The translations under genes and the position numbers were made by a program. From Lentisphaerota bacterium (lineage in GTDB: Bacteria > Verrucomicrobiota > Lentisphaeria > Victivallales > Victivallaceae), in the NCBI GenBank assembly GCA_017134815.1, contig CP071032.1, positions 1,523,501-1,587,500 on the forward strand: DNA of 64,000 bases. Direction: 5' to 3'. The notes beneath the pieces were generated by a model. The model did no database searches and was not told the origin of the DNA. It worked only from the letters and a program-made list of their open reading frames with translations. The first letter of the stretch is position 1. Each line of letters starts with the position of its first letter. This document shows, one piece after another, positions 36,330 to 45,999 of the stretch.

Positions 36330-36626
36330 CTACAGGTCTTGCGGGTTAAGCTTTTCAACTTCTTCTTTGAGTTCTTTTCCGGCACGGAACTTAACCACTG
36401 CACGTTCTGGAATCACAACTTCATTCTGCGGCTGGTTAGGATTGCGTCCTTTGCGGCTCTTGCGAACTTTTACTTCAAAAACACCAAAGTTACGCAACTC
36501 AATTGTGTTACCTTTGGCAAGTTCGTCAGCTATATAATCAAGAGTCTTCTGGACAACTACAGCAACGTTGTTTTGAATCAGCCCAGTTTCCTTGGAAATC
36601 TTTACTACAAGATCACGCTTTGTCAT
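36330..36626 (-). CDS. HU/IHF family DNA-binding protein
   Basis: A 98-residue histone-like protein that bends DNA as a dimer. Conserved features include KRDLVVKISKETGL at the start, the ELRNFGVFEVKVRKSRKGRNP arm base and PERAVVKFRAGKELK near the end. The C-terminus is slightly longer than HU (EEVEKLNPQDL). HU and IHF subunits cannot be separated confidently. Single gene with its own terminator. Confidence 0.95.
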   Translation of the reverse strand: MTKRDLVVKISKETGLIQNNVAVVVQKTLDYIADELAKGNTIELRNFGVFEVKVRKSRKGRNPNQPQNEVVIPERAVVKFRAGKELKEEVEKLNPQDL

Positions 36627-36840
36627 TTTATTATCCTTTTTTAATTTTCAAATTTTGACGTAAATAATGTAAACAAAAATGTATATCAATCATCTAAACT
36701 CAATATCTTCATAACATTAACCTCTTTGTGGTCCTAGTCAAAGAATAATACAACTTTTTTAAAAGAATTTTTCAGAATTACAAGAATAATTGAAATCCCA
36801 AACTAACAATATAATATTTTTAAGCTTAATTTTGACCTCA

Positions 36841-39800
36841 TCAATCACTTTTATCCGGCATTAGTCTGACAATATCCAGCAAATTACGCAAGCGGCAGCG
36901 CGGCGGGTTCTCAGAGTTCACCAGCGGCAGCATACCATTACGTCGAAAAGTCCTACGTGAATCTTTTATAAAAACTTTTTCCTGCTGCACTCCCACATAA
37001 CTGTAACCATGCAGAGCTACCAGTATCCGAATGAGCATTAACTCGCACAGCACCTCAGCCTCCTCCGGCAAAGTACCATAGCGATCTTCCATTTCTTCAC
37101 GAAAAGCGTCCAGCTCTTCTTCTGATGTCATGGCACTCACCCGGCGGTAGGCGTCCACCCGGAGACGCTGCGAGGGAATATAGTCAGGTGGGAACCCCGC
37201 AGCCAAAGCCTCCCTGGGCGCCGCATGCGCGAAGTACAGAAAATCAATGTTAACATCAACCTCCGGCAAAAACCTCTGGGGTGCTCCCTGCATCCTGCTG
37301 ACTTCTGACCTGAGCAGCTGACAATAAAGATCAAACCCGACCGCATTCACATGCCCGCTCTGCTGCGCACCCAGCAGATTCCCCGCTCCCCGTATTTCCA
37401 GATCCCGCAAAGCCAGCCGGAAGCCGGCACCGAGGTGAGTGTAGCGACGAATTGCCCCAAGCCGCTTTCTGGCATCAGAACTGATAATGTTACTTTTCGG
37501 CAGCAGCAAATAGGCATAAGCCTGACGACTCCAGCGTCCGACCCGGCCTCGCAGCTGATACAGTTCGGCCAGCCCGAAACGATCGGCTCGCTCTATTATA
37601 ATGGTGTTAGCATTTGGGATGTCCAACCCTGATTCAATTATTGTTGTACATAAAAGAACGTCAATCTCTCCACGCAAAAAATCAGCCATTACCGTTTCAA
37701 GATCACCTTCCGCCATCTGTCCGTGCCCGACACCGATTCGAACTTCCGGCATTAACTTCATCAGTTTTTCAGCGGTACTGTTTATGGTTTTGACCCGGTT
37801 GTGAATAAAAAATACCTGCCCGCCCCGTTTAACCTCATTGCGGACGGCTTCACAGATAAATTTATCGTCATACTGTGAGATTATGGTTTTAACCGGCAGC
37901 CGCAGTCCCGGAGCGGTCATTATCGTGCTCAGGTCCCGAGCCCCGGCCATTGCCATATACAGAGTCCTGGGAATAGGAGTGGCGGACATGGTCAAAACAT
38001 CCACCGCGGTTCTGAAGCGTTTAATCTTCTCTTTGTGCTTGACGCCAAAACGCTGCTCTTCATCAATAACTACCAGCCCGAGCTTTTTGAAATGTACATC
38101 ATCCTGAAAAAGGCGATGTGTTCCGATAATAACATCAATTCCGCCAGAGCGTATTTTTCTGACAATTTCCGACTGCTGCTGTCTTGAACGAAAACGCGAC
38201 AACATTTCTATGGTATAAGGATATTCGGCAAAACGCTCCTTAAAGCTGTAATAATGCTGCTGTGCAAGCACTGTAGTCGGCACCAGCACCGCAGCCTGAT
38301 ACCCGGCCTCTACCGCCTTGAATGCGGTCCTGATCGCAACTTCCGTCTTGCCGTAGCCGACATCCCCGCACAATAAACGATCCATAGGCCTTGAAGCACA
38401 CATGTCAGCCTTTACCTCGTTTACCGCTTTTGCCTGGTCCGGAGTCTCCTTAAAAGGGAAAGCGTCTTCAAAAATACGCTGTTCCAGCCCGTCAGCAGGG
38501 TACTTTATTCCCTCTGATGCATTGCGTACCGCTTGAAAGCGCAGTAGTTCAGCAGCAAAATCCTTAATAGCCCGCGCGGTACCCGCTTTGGCCGCCAGCC
38601 AGCGTTTGTCACCAAGCTTATGCAGCTTTACCTTAGCCTGAGCTCCGATATACCGGCTGACCATGGCAGCCTGATACAATGGCACATAAAGCTGGGCATT
38701 ATCCCGGTATTCAAGCACCATGACCTCACGCTTTACTCCCCGAAGCTCCATTTCCTTTATACCTTTGAAAATGCCAATGCCATGAATTAGGTGCACGGCA
38801 TAATCTCCTTCATCAAGGTCAGCACAGGCCGCCACTTCCTGCTCCGTCAGCGCCCGCCGCTCTTCAGGCGCCGGCGGCAATGCAGATTTTTTGCGGAAAT
38901 AATTTGCGGTAAAAAGTTCACGTTCTGTAATAAAAACCGTTTTCTCTGCTGGAAAGAGTATACCTGCCGGCAGCTTCCCAGATGCTACAGTGACCCTGTC
39001 CGAGGCAACTTCGTGCTCTTTACACCAGGTCTTAATATGCACTTCCGCTCCGGGGTCATTGCCAAACAACAACACTTCATATCCAGTATCAAGCCATTGG
39101 CTGAGCTGTCTCGCAATAAGCTGCCGTAACAGTTCCATACCGCCGTCAGCAGCCTCTGCCGGCAATCCCTGTTTTAAATGTGCCGCTGCCGGGAAACATG
39201 CCGCCGGGACCGCGTCGCCGGAAGACACTTCTCCGGGATCAAAATAGCGCGCTACATGATAAGATTTCATATTAAGCAGCTCTCGAAAACGCTCAATTTC
39301 AGCTTCATCAGAGAATTTTTCCAGGTGACTGAAACAAGCTTCAGGAAAGACTATGGAAAGGCTGGAAATTTTGCTTTCAGTAAATGTAAAAAAGTCAACG
39401 CCGGCCTCCTCATCATCAATACCGCCGCGACCAATAATTAAATATTCCTGAAGCGCACCGGTTGAGCGCTGAGTTTCGGGATCAAAGCTCCGGATAGAAT
39501 CAACCTCGTCTCCCCAGAACTCAATTCTTGCCGGAAAATTATGCGCCGGGGAGTAAACATCAATAATGCCGCCACGACGTGAAAATTCACATTCAACATT
39601 TACCTCGAATTCATCATCATAATCCAGTGTTACCAAGGCTTCAAGCAGGTCGTTGAAAGAAGTACTGCAGCCGCGACGCAGGCACAACTGACTCTCTTTT
39701 ATTTTTTCAGGCGCCGGCACAGTCGACAGCAACGAAGCGACACTGCCGATTATCAAATCGAAATCTTCGCTCAAAACTCTATGCAGAGCCCTTGCCCGCT

Positions 39801-40104
39801 GCGCTTCATTGCCAGGCATTAAATTCTGACCATCATGAGTTTCTGGCAAGTACAGCCAGCGCAACGGCAACTCCAGTTCCTGCTGCCATAAAGCAATATC
39901 TGCCTGAAGCCGATCCGCCTGGGTCAAAACAGGCAGCACAACCAGCGTCGGCCCGGTCCCGGAACATGCGCGGCGCAGAATCATTGGAGCCAGAGCATCA
40001 GCATAGACATTTTCTATAGCATCAGGCAAGCAGTCAGCTGAACATAACCATTTTTTTATTTTTTTTTGCCAATCCATACCTTTTTCACTTGAAATTAGCC
40101 TCAT
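36841..40104 (-). CDS. mfd: Transcription-repair coupling factor Mfd
   Basis: Mfd removes RNA polymerase stalled at lesions and recruits UvrA. The 1,087-residue protein has the UvrB-like N-terminal part (1-300), the RNA-polymerase-interaction domain (about 440-510, with CADLDEGDYAVHLIHGIGIF), helicase domains with Walker A CGDVGYGKTE and DEEQ box VVIDEEQRFGV, and the C-terminal TRCF domain. This is near normal length. The start is uncertain: GTG 40107, ATG 40104 and ATG 40077 all lack an ideal ribosome site. A TATTATAC sequence about 10 bases upstream could be a -10 box. Confidence 0.96.
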   Translation of the reverse strand: MRLISSEKGMDWQKKIKKWLCSADCLPDAIENVYADALAPMILRRACSGTGPTLVVLPVLTQADRLQADIALWQQELELPLRWLYLPETHDGQNLMPGNEAQRARALHRVLSEDFDLIIGSVASLLSTVPAPEKIKESQLCLRRGCSTSFNDLLEALVTLDYDDEFEVNVECEFSRRGGIIDVYSPAHNFPARIEFWGDEVDSIRSFDPETQRSTGALQEYLIIGRGGIDDEEAGVDFFTFTESKISSLSIVFPEACFSHLEKFSDEAEIERFRELLNMKSYHVARYFDPGEVSSGDAVPAACFPAAAHLKQGLPAEAADGGMELLRQLIARQLSQWLDTGYEVLLFGNDPGAEVHIKTWCKEHEVASDRVTVASGKLPAGILFPAEKTVFITERELFTANYFRKKSALPPAPEERRALTEQEVAACADLDEGDYAVHLIHGIGIFKGIKEMELRGVKREVMVLEYRDNAQLYVPLYQAAMVSRYIGAQAKVKLHKLGDKRWLAAKAGTARAIKDFAAELLRFQAVRNASEGIKYPADGLEQRIFEDAFPFKETPDQAKAVNEVKADMCASRPMDRLLCGDVGYGKTEVAIRTAFKAVEAGYQAAVLVPTTVLAQQHYYSFKERFAEYPYTIEMLSRFRSRQQQSEIVRKIRSGGIDVIIGTHRLFQDDVHFKKLGLVVIDEEQRFGVKHKEKIKRFRTAVDVLTMSATPIPRTLYMAMAGARDLSTIMTAPGLRLPVKTIISQYDDKFICEAVRNEVKRGGQVFFIHNRVKTINSTAEKLMKLMPEVRIGVGHGQMAEGDLETVMADFLRGEIDVLLCTTIIESGLDIPNANTIIIERADRFGLAELYQLRGRVGRWSRQAYAYLLLPKSNIISSDARKRLGAIRRYTHLGAGFRLALRDLEIRGAGNLLGAQQSGHVNAVGFDLYCQLLRSEVSRMQGAPQRFLPEVDVNIDFLYFAHAAPREALAAGFPPDYIPSQRLRVDAYRRVSAMTSEEELDAFREEMEDRYGTLPEEAEVLCELMLIRILVALHGYSYVGVQQEKVFIKDSRRTFRRNGMLPLVNSENPPRCRLRNLLDIVRLMPDKSD

Positions 40105-40325
40105 CACTTAGTATAATAGTTTTTTTGTGACGGTCTGCATATTCCGTTTTCAAGAGGAGCATTTATTGAACAAACTTTTATAGTTTGTTGTCTTAATTGC
40201 AATGTTTTATTGGGATGCAGTTAAGACTGTACAGGAAATTTTTAAAATAGCAAGTTCAATTGCGGTCCGTTTCCCTGGGTACTGACATATAACAATTTAT
40301 AATTATAAATATTTACTATATCATC

Positions 40326-41444
40326 ATGGCAGAGAGTAAGACAAAGAAAAAAATTACAACTGAAAAAAGCCCGAAAGAGAAGACGGCGGCGGCTGGTTCA
40401 AAAAAAACCAAAACCAGCAAAGCCGCAGCTGCAGCTTCTACGGAAGCAAAAGCTTCTCCCAAAACACCAGTAAAGGCTCGTAAAACTCCTGCTGCCAAAG
40501 TCAGGAAAAAAGAATCATTGACTGAAAAGAAAATAAAAGTTCCGAAGACCAAAAAGGAAAAAGACCGGGCCCGACAGCAGGCGCTGGATTCAAAAGTGAG
40601 CAGCGGGTCAAAAAATGACACCATGAAGGTGTACATGCAGGATATCGGTCAAATATCACTGGTCAGCAAGAAAGAAGAAGTAGAACTCGCTGCAGCAATT
40701 CATGGAGATGACAACTGCGCCCACGATACTGCCCGTGCCACACTGATTCAGGCCAATTTGCGCCTGGTTGTAAAAATCGCACATGACTTTAAAGGGCTGG
40801 GGCTGCCCCTGCTTGATCTTATTTCCGAAGGCAATATCGGCTTAATGCGGGCTGTTGAGAAATTCGACCCTGCTAAAGGCGCTAAATTCAGCTCTTATGC
40901 TGCATGGTGGATTAAACAATCAATGCGTCGTGCCCTGGCTAATCAGAGCCGCACGATTCGTATTCCGGTACAATCCGCCGGCAAAATTAATAAAATCAAA
41001 TCTGTCCGCATGAAGCTGGCTGAAGAATTCGGCCGGGAGCCTACTGACGCTGAGATTGCCGAAAATCTGGATTTCAGCGAACGCACAGTTGCAGGGCTCC
41101 GCCTTGCAGACTTGCGGACATTTTCACTTCATGACCCGATTCAGCAGGGTGAAGACGGCGAATTTCAGGATATTATCCCGGATCGTCGTGCCATGACTCC
41201 TGACCAGATTCTGGGTGATGTCGAGTCCGTGGACCGCCTGATGGATCTGCTTGAGGAACTTGATGACCGTGAAAAAATGATTTTAAAAATGCGTTTCGGG
41301 CTCGATGGCAACCGCGCCAGAACTCTTGAAGAGGTCAGCCAGGAAATTGGCAGAACCCGTGAACGTGTAAGGCAGATTCAGAATCAGGCGCTAACCAAGC
41401 TTAAGTCAATGCTGGCTGACGAAGCCGGTTTTGCAAGCGACTGA
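40326..41444 (+). CDS. Sigma-70 family RNA polymerase sigma factor with Lys/Ala-rich N-terminal tail
   Basis: The 372-residue protein has sigma region 1.2 (KVYMQDIGQISLVSKKEE), region 2 (GLPLLDLISEGNIGLMRAVEKFD, KFSSYAAWWIKQSMRRAL), region 3 (RIPVQSAGKINKIK) and region 4 (TLEEVSQEIGRTRERVRQIQ). It is a group 1 or group 2 factor; region 1.1 is missing. Instead the first 95 residues are a Lys/Ala/Pro/Thr-rich, histone H1-like tail with no predicted fold. No clear ribosome site precedes the ATG. It is probably the primary or a primary-like sigma; a second rpoD outside the window cannot be excluded. Confidence 0.9.
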   Translation: MAESKTKKKITTEKSPKEKTAAAGSKKTKTSKAAAAASTEAKASPKTPVKARKTPAAKVRKKESLTEKKIKVPKTKKEKDRARQQALDSKVSSGSKNDTMKVYMQDIGQISLVSKKEEVELAAAIHGDDNCAHDTARATLIQANLRLVVKIAHDFKGLGLPLLDLISEGNIGLMRAVEKFDPAKGAKFSSYAAWWIKQSMRRALANQSRTIRIPVQSAGKINKIKSVRMKLAEEFGREPTDAEIAENLDFSERTVAGLRLADLRTFSLHDPIQQGEDGEFQDIIPDRRAMTPDQILGDVESVDRLMDLLEELDDREKMILKMRFGLDGNRARTLEEVSQEIGRTRERVRQIQNQALTKLKSMLADEAGFASD

Positions 41445-41505
41445 TTTATTTTTCGCTTTGATAAATACTTAACCCTGCAACATTTTCGAAGGGGGTGAAT
41501 TAGAT

Positions 41506-41670
41506 ATGGCAACAGAGGTACGCGTCAAAAAAGGCGAGGCTATCGACCGCGCTTTGCGCCGCCTGAAGAAGAAACTCGATAAAGAGGGAACTCTTAAGGA
41601 CCTGCGCAATCGTCGTCACTACGAAAAGCCAAGCGAAGTAAAGCGTAAAAAACGCAACAAGCGCCGCTAA
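41506..41670 (+). CDS. rpsU: 30S ribosomal protein S21
   Basis: A 54-residue basic protein with the S21 pattern: [20 protein letters not shown] at the start, then [12 protein letters not shown] and a run of Arg/Lys at the end. It binds the small ribosomal subunit near the anti-Shine-Dalgarno region. GAAGGGGGTGA lies just upstream, a very strong ribosome site. It follows the sigma factor by 61 bp; an rpsU-rpoD linkage is well known, here in inverted order. Confidence 0.95.
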   Translation: MATEVRVKKGEAIDRALRRLKKKLDKEGTLKDLRNRRHYEKPSEVKRKKRNKRR

Positions 41671-41693
41671 GCAGCGACGATTCGCCAATATTT

Positions 41694-41728
41694 AAGCGCC
41701 TTACTTTTTCAAGGCGCTTTTTTTTTTG
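41694..41728 (+). terminator. Terminator after rpsU
   Basis: AAGCGCCTT and AAGGCGCTT form a perfect 9-bp stem with loop ACTTTTTC, followed by a run of about ten T. It ends the sigma factor-rpsU unit. Confidence 0.92.
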
Positions 41729-41788
41729 CATCAATGAGCTATATTTATCAGGTAAATTTCATTATATAAAACATTAGACGGGGTTTTA

Positions 41789-42943
41789 ATGTCCAAAAAT
41801 AAAATCAATAAAGATTTGATCACCATCCCAAGACGATTTGGGATTCTTCCGGTGCTCGATTATTATATTTTCCGGGAATTTATGGTTTACCTGAGTATTC
41901 TGTTGCTCGTTTTCATAACTTTGTTTATCCTGGGTGATGTTTTCAATGACCTGGGAGATTTCCTGAGTCACGGCGCCAGCCTTAACTCAATTATCGGATA
42001 CCTGCTGCTCAAGCTTCCGGGAAACATCCGCTTTGTTCTGCCTATTTCCGTTTTGCTGGGCTGTATGTGGACAATGGCCATGTTCGGCAAAAACATGGAG
42101 GTCACCGCGATGCGGGCATCCGGAATTTCTCTGTTCCGCTGCGGCGGTTCGATATTCATCGTTGGTCTTATTGTGACTACGGTCAACATCTGGTTTAATG
42201 AAGGACTGGTTCCCTACACCGAGCGTGAAGCAGAAATTTTAAAACTGGCTTCCACCAAAAACAAAGGGAAAACCCTGGATTTCCAGAAAATGCTTACTTA
42301 CAGGAGCCCCGACAAAAGGCGGACATGGCTTTTCAGGACCTTTAACGTCAACGGCGAACAGGAATACATCACGCTGAAAAACTACCGCAAGGACGAAACT
42401 CTGCAGTGGGATATCAACGCAAGGTCAGCTAAGTACATTCCGGGCAAAGGCTGGATATTTTCGCACGTTATATACACTCCTTACAGTCTGGACGGCCTGA
42501 TGCCGAAAAGCTCGCAAAGCTTTAAGGAAATGGTTAAGAGTACAGCGGATATAGGCGAAACCCCTGAGGATATTATGAACGCGGTCAAGAGCGAAGAAGA
42601 ACTCCCCACCTGGGTGCTGTGGAATATCGTCGCCAAAACCAAAAATATGGCCGCCAGGATTAAAGCTATATATATGTCACTGTTTTACTATCGGCTGGCA
42701 TTCCCCTGGTCATGCTTTCTGGCAGTCTTCCTGGGCATACCACTGGCTACTAAAAATGAGCGTTCAGGAATAGTCATGGCCATCATAACCGCGGTAGCAC
42801 TGATTATTACTTATATTGTTGTTTCGCAGATTTTCCTGCTGCTGGGCAAAAAAGGCATACTGCCGCCAATCATTGCCGGCCTGCTTCCAACCCTTGCGTT
42901 TATCGGCTTCGGCTGGTATAGTGTAGCGAAAAACAGGAACTGA
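41789..42943 (+). CDS. LptF/LptG family lipopolysaccharide export permease
   Basis: These permeases, with LptB, extract LPS from the inner membrane. The 384-residue protein has the usual plan: three N-terminal helices (about 18-40, 60-85, 100-125), a periplasmic beta-jellyroll (about 135-275) and three C-terminal helices. The stretch ASGISLFRCGG after the second helix is the coupling-helix region. Only one family member is here; the partner and LptB must be elsewhere. GGGG precedes the ATG. I cannot decide between LptF and LptG. Confidence 0.9.
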   Translation: MSKNKINKDLITIPRRFGILPVLDYYIFREFMVYLSILLLVFITLFILGDVFNDLGDFLSHGASLNSIIGYLLLKLPGNIRFVLPISVLLGCMWTMAMFGKNMEVTAMRASGISLFRCGGSIFIVGLIVTTVNIWFNEGLVPYTEREAEILKLASTKNKGKTLDFQKMLTYRSPDKRRTWLFRTFNVNGEQEYITLKNYRKDETLQWDINARSAKYIPGKGWIFSHVIYTPYSLDGLMPKSSQSFKEMVKSTADIGETPEDIMNAVKSEEELPTWVLWNIVAKTKNMAARIKAIYMSLFYYRLAFPWSCFLAVFLGIPLATKNERSGIVMAIITAVALIITYIVVSQIFLLLGKKGILPPIIAGLLPTLAFIGFGWYSVAKNRN

Positions 42944-42969
42944 CCGGCAAACAGGATTTCAGGAACAGT

Positions 42970-43203
42970 ATGGGGCAGAAGAAAAAAAAGAAAAAAGACC
43001 CGGTATTCGAGCTTTTTTCATGGCTGATTATTTTACCTGTGCTGGGGGCCAATTTATATGCCGGTATGAAAATAGCCAAAATGGCAAAAAGCCTTGAAAT
43101 GCCATTATTTGGCTCCCTGGACAGCGGTCCGGAACAGTTATCCATGCTGCTGCTGGCAAACTGCGCTGTTATTGCTCTGCTGGCAGTTATCAAAATAAAA
43201 TAA
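42970..43203 (+). CDS. Unknown small two-helix membrane protein
   Basis: A 77-residue protein beginning with a Lys-rich stretch (MGQKKKKKKDPVF) and carrying two membrane helices at about 16-34 and 55-72. No family is recognised. It starts 26 bp after the LptF/G gene and is probably cotranscribed with it. It could be a small partner of the permease, but this is only inferred from position. Confidence 0.7.
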   Translation: MGQKKKKKKDPVFELFSWLIILPVLGANLYAGMKIAKMAKSLEMPLFGSLDSGPEQLSMLLLANCAVIALLAVIKIK

Positions 43204-43287
43204 TAAATTCAGGTAACACTGGTAATAGACTGAATATTGTTGCATTGAAATAAAAAAAGCACTTGTGCTTAGAGGGGAAATGTGTTT

Positions 43288-43857
43288 ATGAGCACAAAAG
43301 AACTTTTCGATCCTGTTGAACAAAGCGAAATACTGCGATATGTAAGGGAAATGATCCACACTCGCTTTGACGATTCAATTTCTCCTGAAATTTCCGCTAT
43401 GGATGGTAAACTAGAAGAAGAAATGTCCTGCTTCGTCACCCTCCATTCTGCAAACGGTATGCTGCGGGGCTGCATAGGCAATATCGCAGCCTTTGAACCA
43501 CTGGCTGAGAACCTGGCCAGAAACGCGATTAACGCGGCCTTTAACGACCCGCGTTTCCCGCCGGTTGCAGTTGATGAAATCGATGAGCTGGAAATTGAGG
43601 TGTCTGTTCTGACTCCAATGCAGAAGATCGATTCGGCCAATGAATTTGAAGTCGGCAAACACGGTATTGTCCTGCGCTGCAATACAAGGTCAGCAGTATT
43701 TTTACCGCAAGTAGCTCCGGAACAAGGCTGGGATGCGGCAACGACACTGACTCACTTGAGTATGAAAGCTGGTCTGCATCCTGATAGCTGGAAATCTCCG
43801 GATGCCGAGTTTGAAGTATTTGAAGCATTCGTTTTTTCAGAGAAAGATGTCAGCTGA
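43288..43857 (+). CDS. amrA: AmmeMemoRadiSam system protein A (AMMECR1 domain)
   Basis: The ATG at 43288 is chosen over GTG 43282 because AGAGGGGA is then correctly spaced. The 189-residue protein has the AMMECR1 hallmark LRGCIGN (about 51-57), preceded by SCFVTLHSANG and followed by FNDPRFPPV, EIEVSVLTP and a late QVAPEQGWD motif. Family function is unknown. Its usual partners, a MEMO1 protein and a radical SAM enzyme, are not beside it. Confidence 0.9.
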   Translation: MSTKELFDPVEQSEILRYVREMIHTRFDDSISPEISAMDGKLEEEMSCFVTLHSANGMLRGCIGNIAAFEPLAENLARNAINAAFNDPRFPPVAVDEIDELEIEVSVLTPMQKIDSANEFEVGKHGIVLRCNTRSAVFLPQVAPEQGWDAATTLTHLSMKAGLHPDSWKSPDAEFEVFEAFVFSEKDVS

Positions 43858-43917
43858 ACACCTTTACATAATTTCTTAAATACTTAAATCTTAAAATATG
43901 ATTCCGGATACTGGGCT

Positions 43918-45528
43918 ATGCTTATTAAACTGAACAATTTAACAATACGGGCTTATCTGATTCCTGCAGAAAGCGCCGGTATTGACCTGAACCTGAAAAA
44001 TTATATTGCCAGTCATCTCAACCTGGCACCTGAAAATATTCTAAGCTATGATATCCTGAGCAAAAGCATCGATTCAAGACGCGGTGCCCCTGCTCTGGTT
44101 TATTCGCTGGCGATAAGGCTGGCGGACAACGAAGCGACAAGCCATTTCAGCAAATACAGTTTTTCGGAAAAAGAACTTGAAGCTGTTCTGAATCCTGAAT
44201 TAAAGGTGCCAGCCGCTCCTGACGGACTGAAGAATCCAATTATAGTTGGAACCGGACCTGCCGGGCTTTTTGCCGCATTGCTACTGGCCCGGGCGGGATG
44301 CGACCCAGTGATTATTGACCGGGGTTACGATGTGGACCAGAGAGCTGCTGATATAGAAAAATTTCATCAGACCCGGGAACTTAACCCGGACAGCAACTAC
44401 CTCATCGGTGAAGGTGGAGCCGGAACTTTTTCCGACGGAAAACTTTATACCAGAACCCGCGATCCACGGACTCGAAATATTCTGAATATAATGATTTCAG
44501 CAGGAGCTCCCAAGGAGATCGCTTTTCTGAAGCGACCGCATATCGGTTCTGATATTCTGCCGGTTATGGTACGCAATATCAGGCAGCAGGTAGAACAGGC
44601 AGGCGGCAAGTTTATTTTCGGAGTAAAAGTCGAAAAACTGATGATTAAAGATGGTAAATGCACTGGTGTGATCACAAGTTCAGGAGAAGAGCTTGAAGCC
44701 CCGGCAGTAATTATGGCTCATGGCCTCAGCGGGCGTGAACTGACTGACAAACTAGTCGATCAGGGAGTTGAATTCAAGCTGAAAGGGTTCCAGATAGGTT
44801 GCAGGATTGAGCATCCACAGCAATTCATTGATGAAAACCAGTACCGGATGCGCCAACGCCCCAAATGGCTCGGCCCGGCAGAATATCACCTCTCTAATCG
44901 GCCCCACTTCAACTGCAGGGTTGCTGGAGTAACATCATTCTGCATGTGCCCGGGAGGAGAAATTGTCGCTTCCACTGCTGAGCCGGGGCAGCTGGCAACC
45001 AACGGAATGAGCCGCTATTCAAGAGCTGGAAAATTTGCAAACTCCTGTCTGATAGTGAACCAGTCTCCAGAACTTTTCACATCAGCCTCCAGAGCTTATA
45101 AATTTCTGCGGGAACTGGAACAGCAAGCCTTCACGCTTGGCGGCGGTGACTTTACGGCTCCAGCCCAGGATGCCAGAGCCTTTGTAAAAGGCAAGCTGGG
45201 GTTGAAAAACAGCGAAACAAGTTATCAGTTTGGCCTTAAAGCCGCAAGGCTGGACCAGTTGCTCCCTGTCAGAACAACAGAGGCGTTGACTGCAGCCATG
45301 CGCCGGTTTGATCACAAATTTCACGGTTTTCTTAAGTTTGGCAAGCTTGTCGGTATTGAGACAAACGTTTCAAGCCCGGTGCGCTTTCTGCGCAATCCGG
45401 AATCACTTGAAAGTTCCGTAAACCGCCTGTATGTTGCAGGAGAAGGAGCCGGTTTTGCCGGCGGTATCCTGTCAGCAGCTGCGGACGGCCTTAAGGTTGC
45501 TGAAAAGATGCTTGAATCTAATTATTAA
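43918..45528 (+). CDS. COG2509-type FAD-dependent oxidoreductase
   Basis: A 536-residue flavoprotein of a widespread but uncharacterised family. The FAD-binding motif VGTGPAGLFAALLLARAG lies at about 111-128, followed by a conserved GEGGAGTFSDGKLYTR segment (about 162-177) and a C-terminal YVAGEGAGFAGGILSAAADG stretch. The N-terminal 100 residues are an extra alpha/beta domain (KSIDSRRGAPALVYSL) found in the family. No substrate partner is apparent. The HNH gene starts 26 bp later. Confidence 0.9.
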   Translation: MLIKLNNLTIRAYLIPAESAGIDLNLKNYIASHLNLAPENILSYDILSKSIDSRRGAPALVYSLAIRLADNEATSHFSKYSFSEKELEAVLNPELKVPAAPDGLKNPIIVGTGPAGLFAALLLARAGCDPVIIDRGYDVDQRAADIEKFHQTRELNPDSNYLIGEGGAGTFSDGKLYTRTRDPRTRNILNIMISAGAPKEIAFLKRPHIGSDILPVMVRNIRQQVEQAGGKFIFGVKVEKLMIKDGKCTGVITSSGEELEAPAVIMAHGLSGRELTDKLVDQGVEFKLKGFQIGCRIEHPQQFIDENQYRMRQRPKWLGPAEYHLSNRPHFNCRVAGVTSFCMCPGGEIVASTAEPGQLATNGMSRYSRAGKFANSCLIVNQSPELFTSASRAYKFLRELEQQAFTLGGGDFTAPAQDARAFVKGKLGLKNSETSYQFGLKAARLDQLLPVRTTEALTAAMRRFDHKFHGFLKFGKLVGIETNVSSPVRFLRNPESLESSVNRLYVAGEGAGFAGGILSAAADGLKVAEKMLESNY

Positions 45529-45554
45529 TTTTCTTGAATATTGTATTTACTGCC

Positions 45555-45854
45555 ATGGATGACTGGATTGACATACAACGCGATGAAAAACACATAAATC
45601 GCGAACGGAAAAAAGCCCGCGAGCTGCGTAAAACCGAATGGTGGCGCCGCAAGCTTCAGGCTGGCATCTGTCATTATTGTGGGAAAAAATTTCCGCCGGA
45701 TGAATTGACAATGGACCATGTCGTACCGGTTGCCCGCGGCGGCCGCAGCAATAAAGGCAATATTGTAGCCTGCTGCAAAGAGTGCAATAACGATAAGAAA
45801 TATCTGACACCCGCCGAAATGCTGCTTAAACGACTTGACGAGGGAAAAGCGTAG
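45555..45854 (+). CDS. Small HNH endonuclease-family protein
   Basis: A 99-residue protein with a complete HNH core: CHYCGKKFPPDELTMDHVVPVARGG, here CHYC, MDH, and then NIVACCKECN and NDKK. The two CxxC pairs bind a structural zinc, and His-Asn-Asn form the beta-beta-alpha metal site. The first 35 residues are helical and very basic. The ATG at 45555 is chosen over TTG 45534, though neither has a clear ribosome site. Likely an HNH nuclease of housekeeping type rather than a mobile-element gene; no transposon or phage genes are near. Confidence 0.85.
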   Translation: MDDWIDIQRDEKHINRERKKARELRKTEWWRRKLQAGICHYCGKKFPPDELTMDHVVPVARGGRSNKGNIVACCKECNNDKKYLTPAEMLLKRLDEGKA

Positions 45855-45999
45855 TTCTAAACAGCAAATGGCCAGTTTCTCTTTCTTATAACTTGGCCTC
45901 AGTCTTTAATAAATCAGCTATAATCTGAATTATACGTTTTACTATTTTAAAAATAATATTACTTTACAGGTTTTGACCATTAGTTTTATCGGAGCCAAA

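Noticed and set aside
45555..45854. HNH protein as part of a mobile element or defence island
   Set aside because: No transposase, phage, restriction or toxin genes nearby; it is close behind a housekeeping flavoprotein gene.
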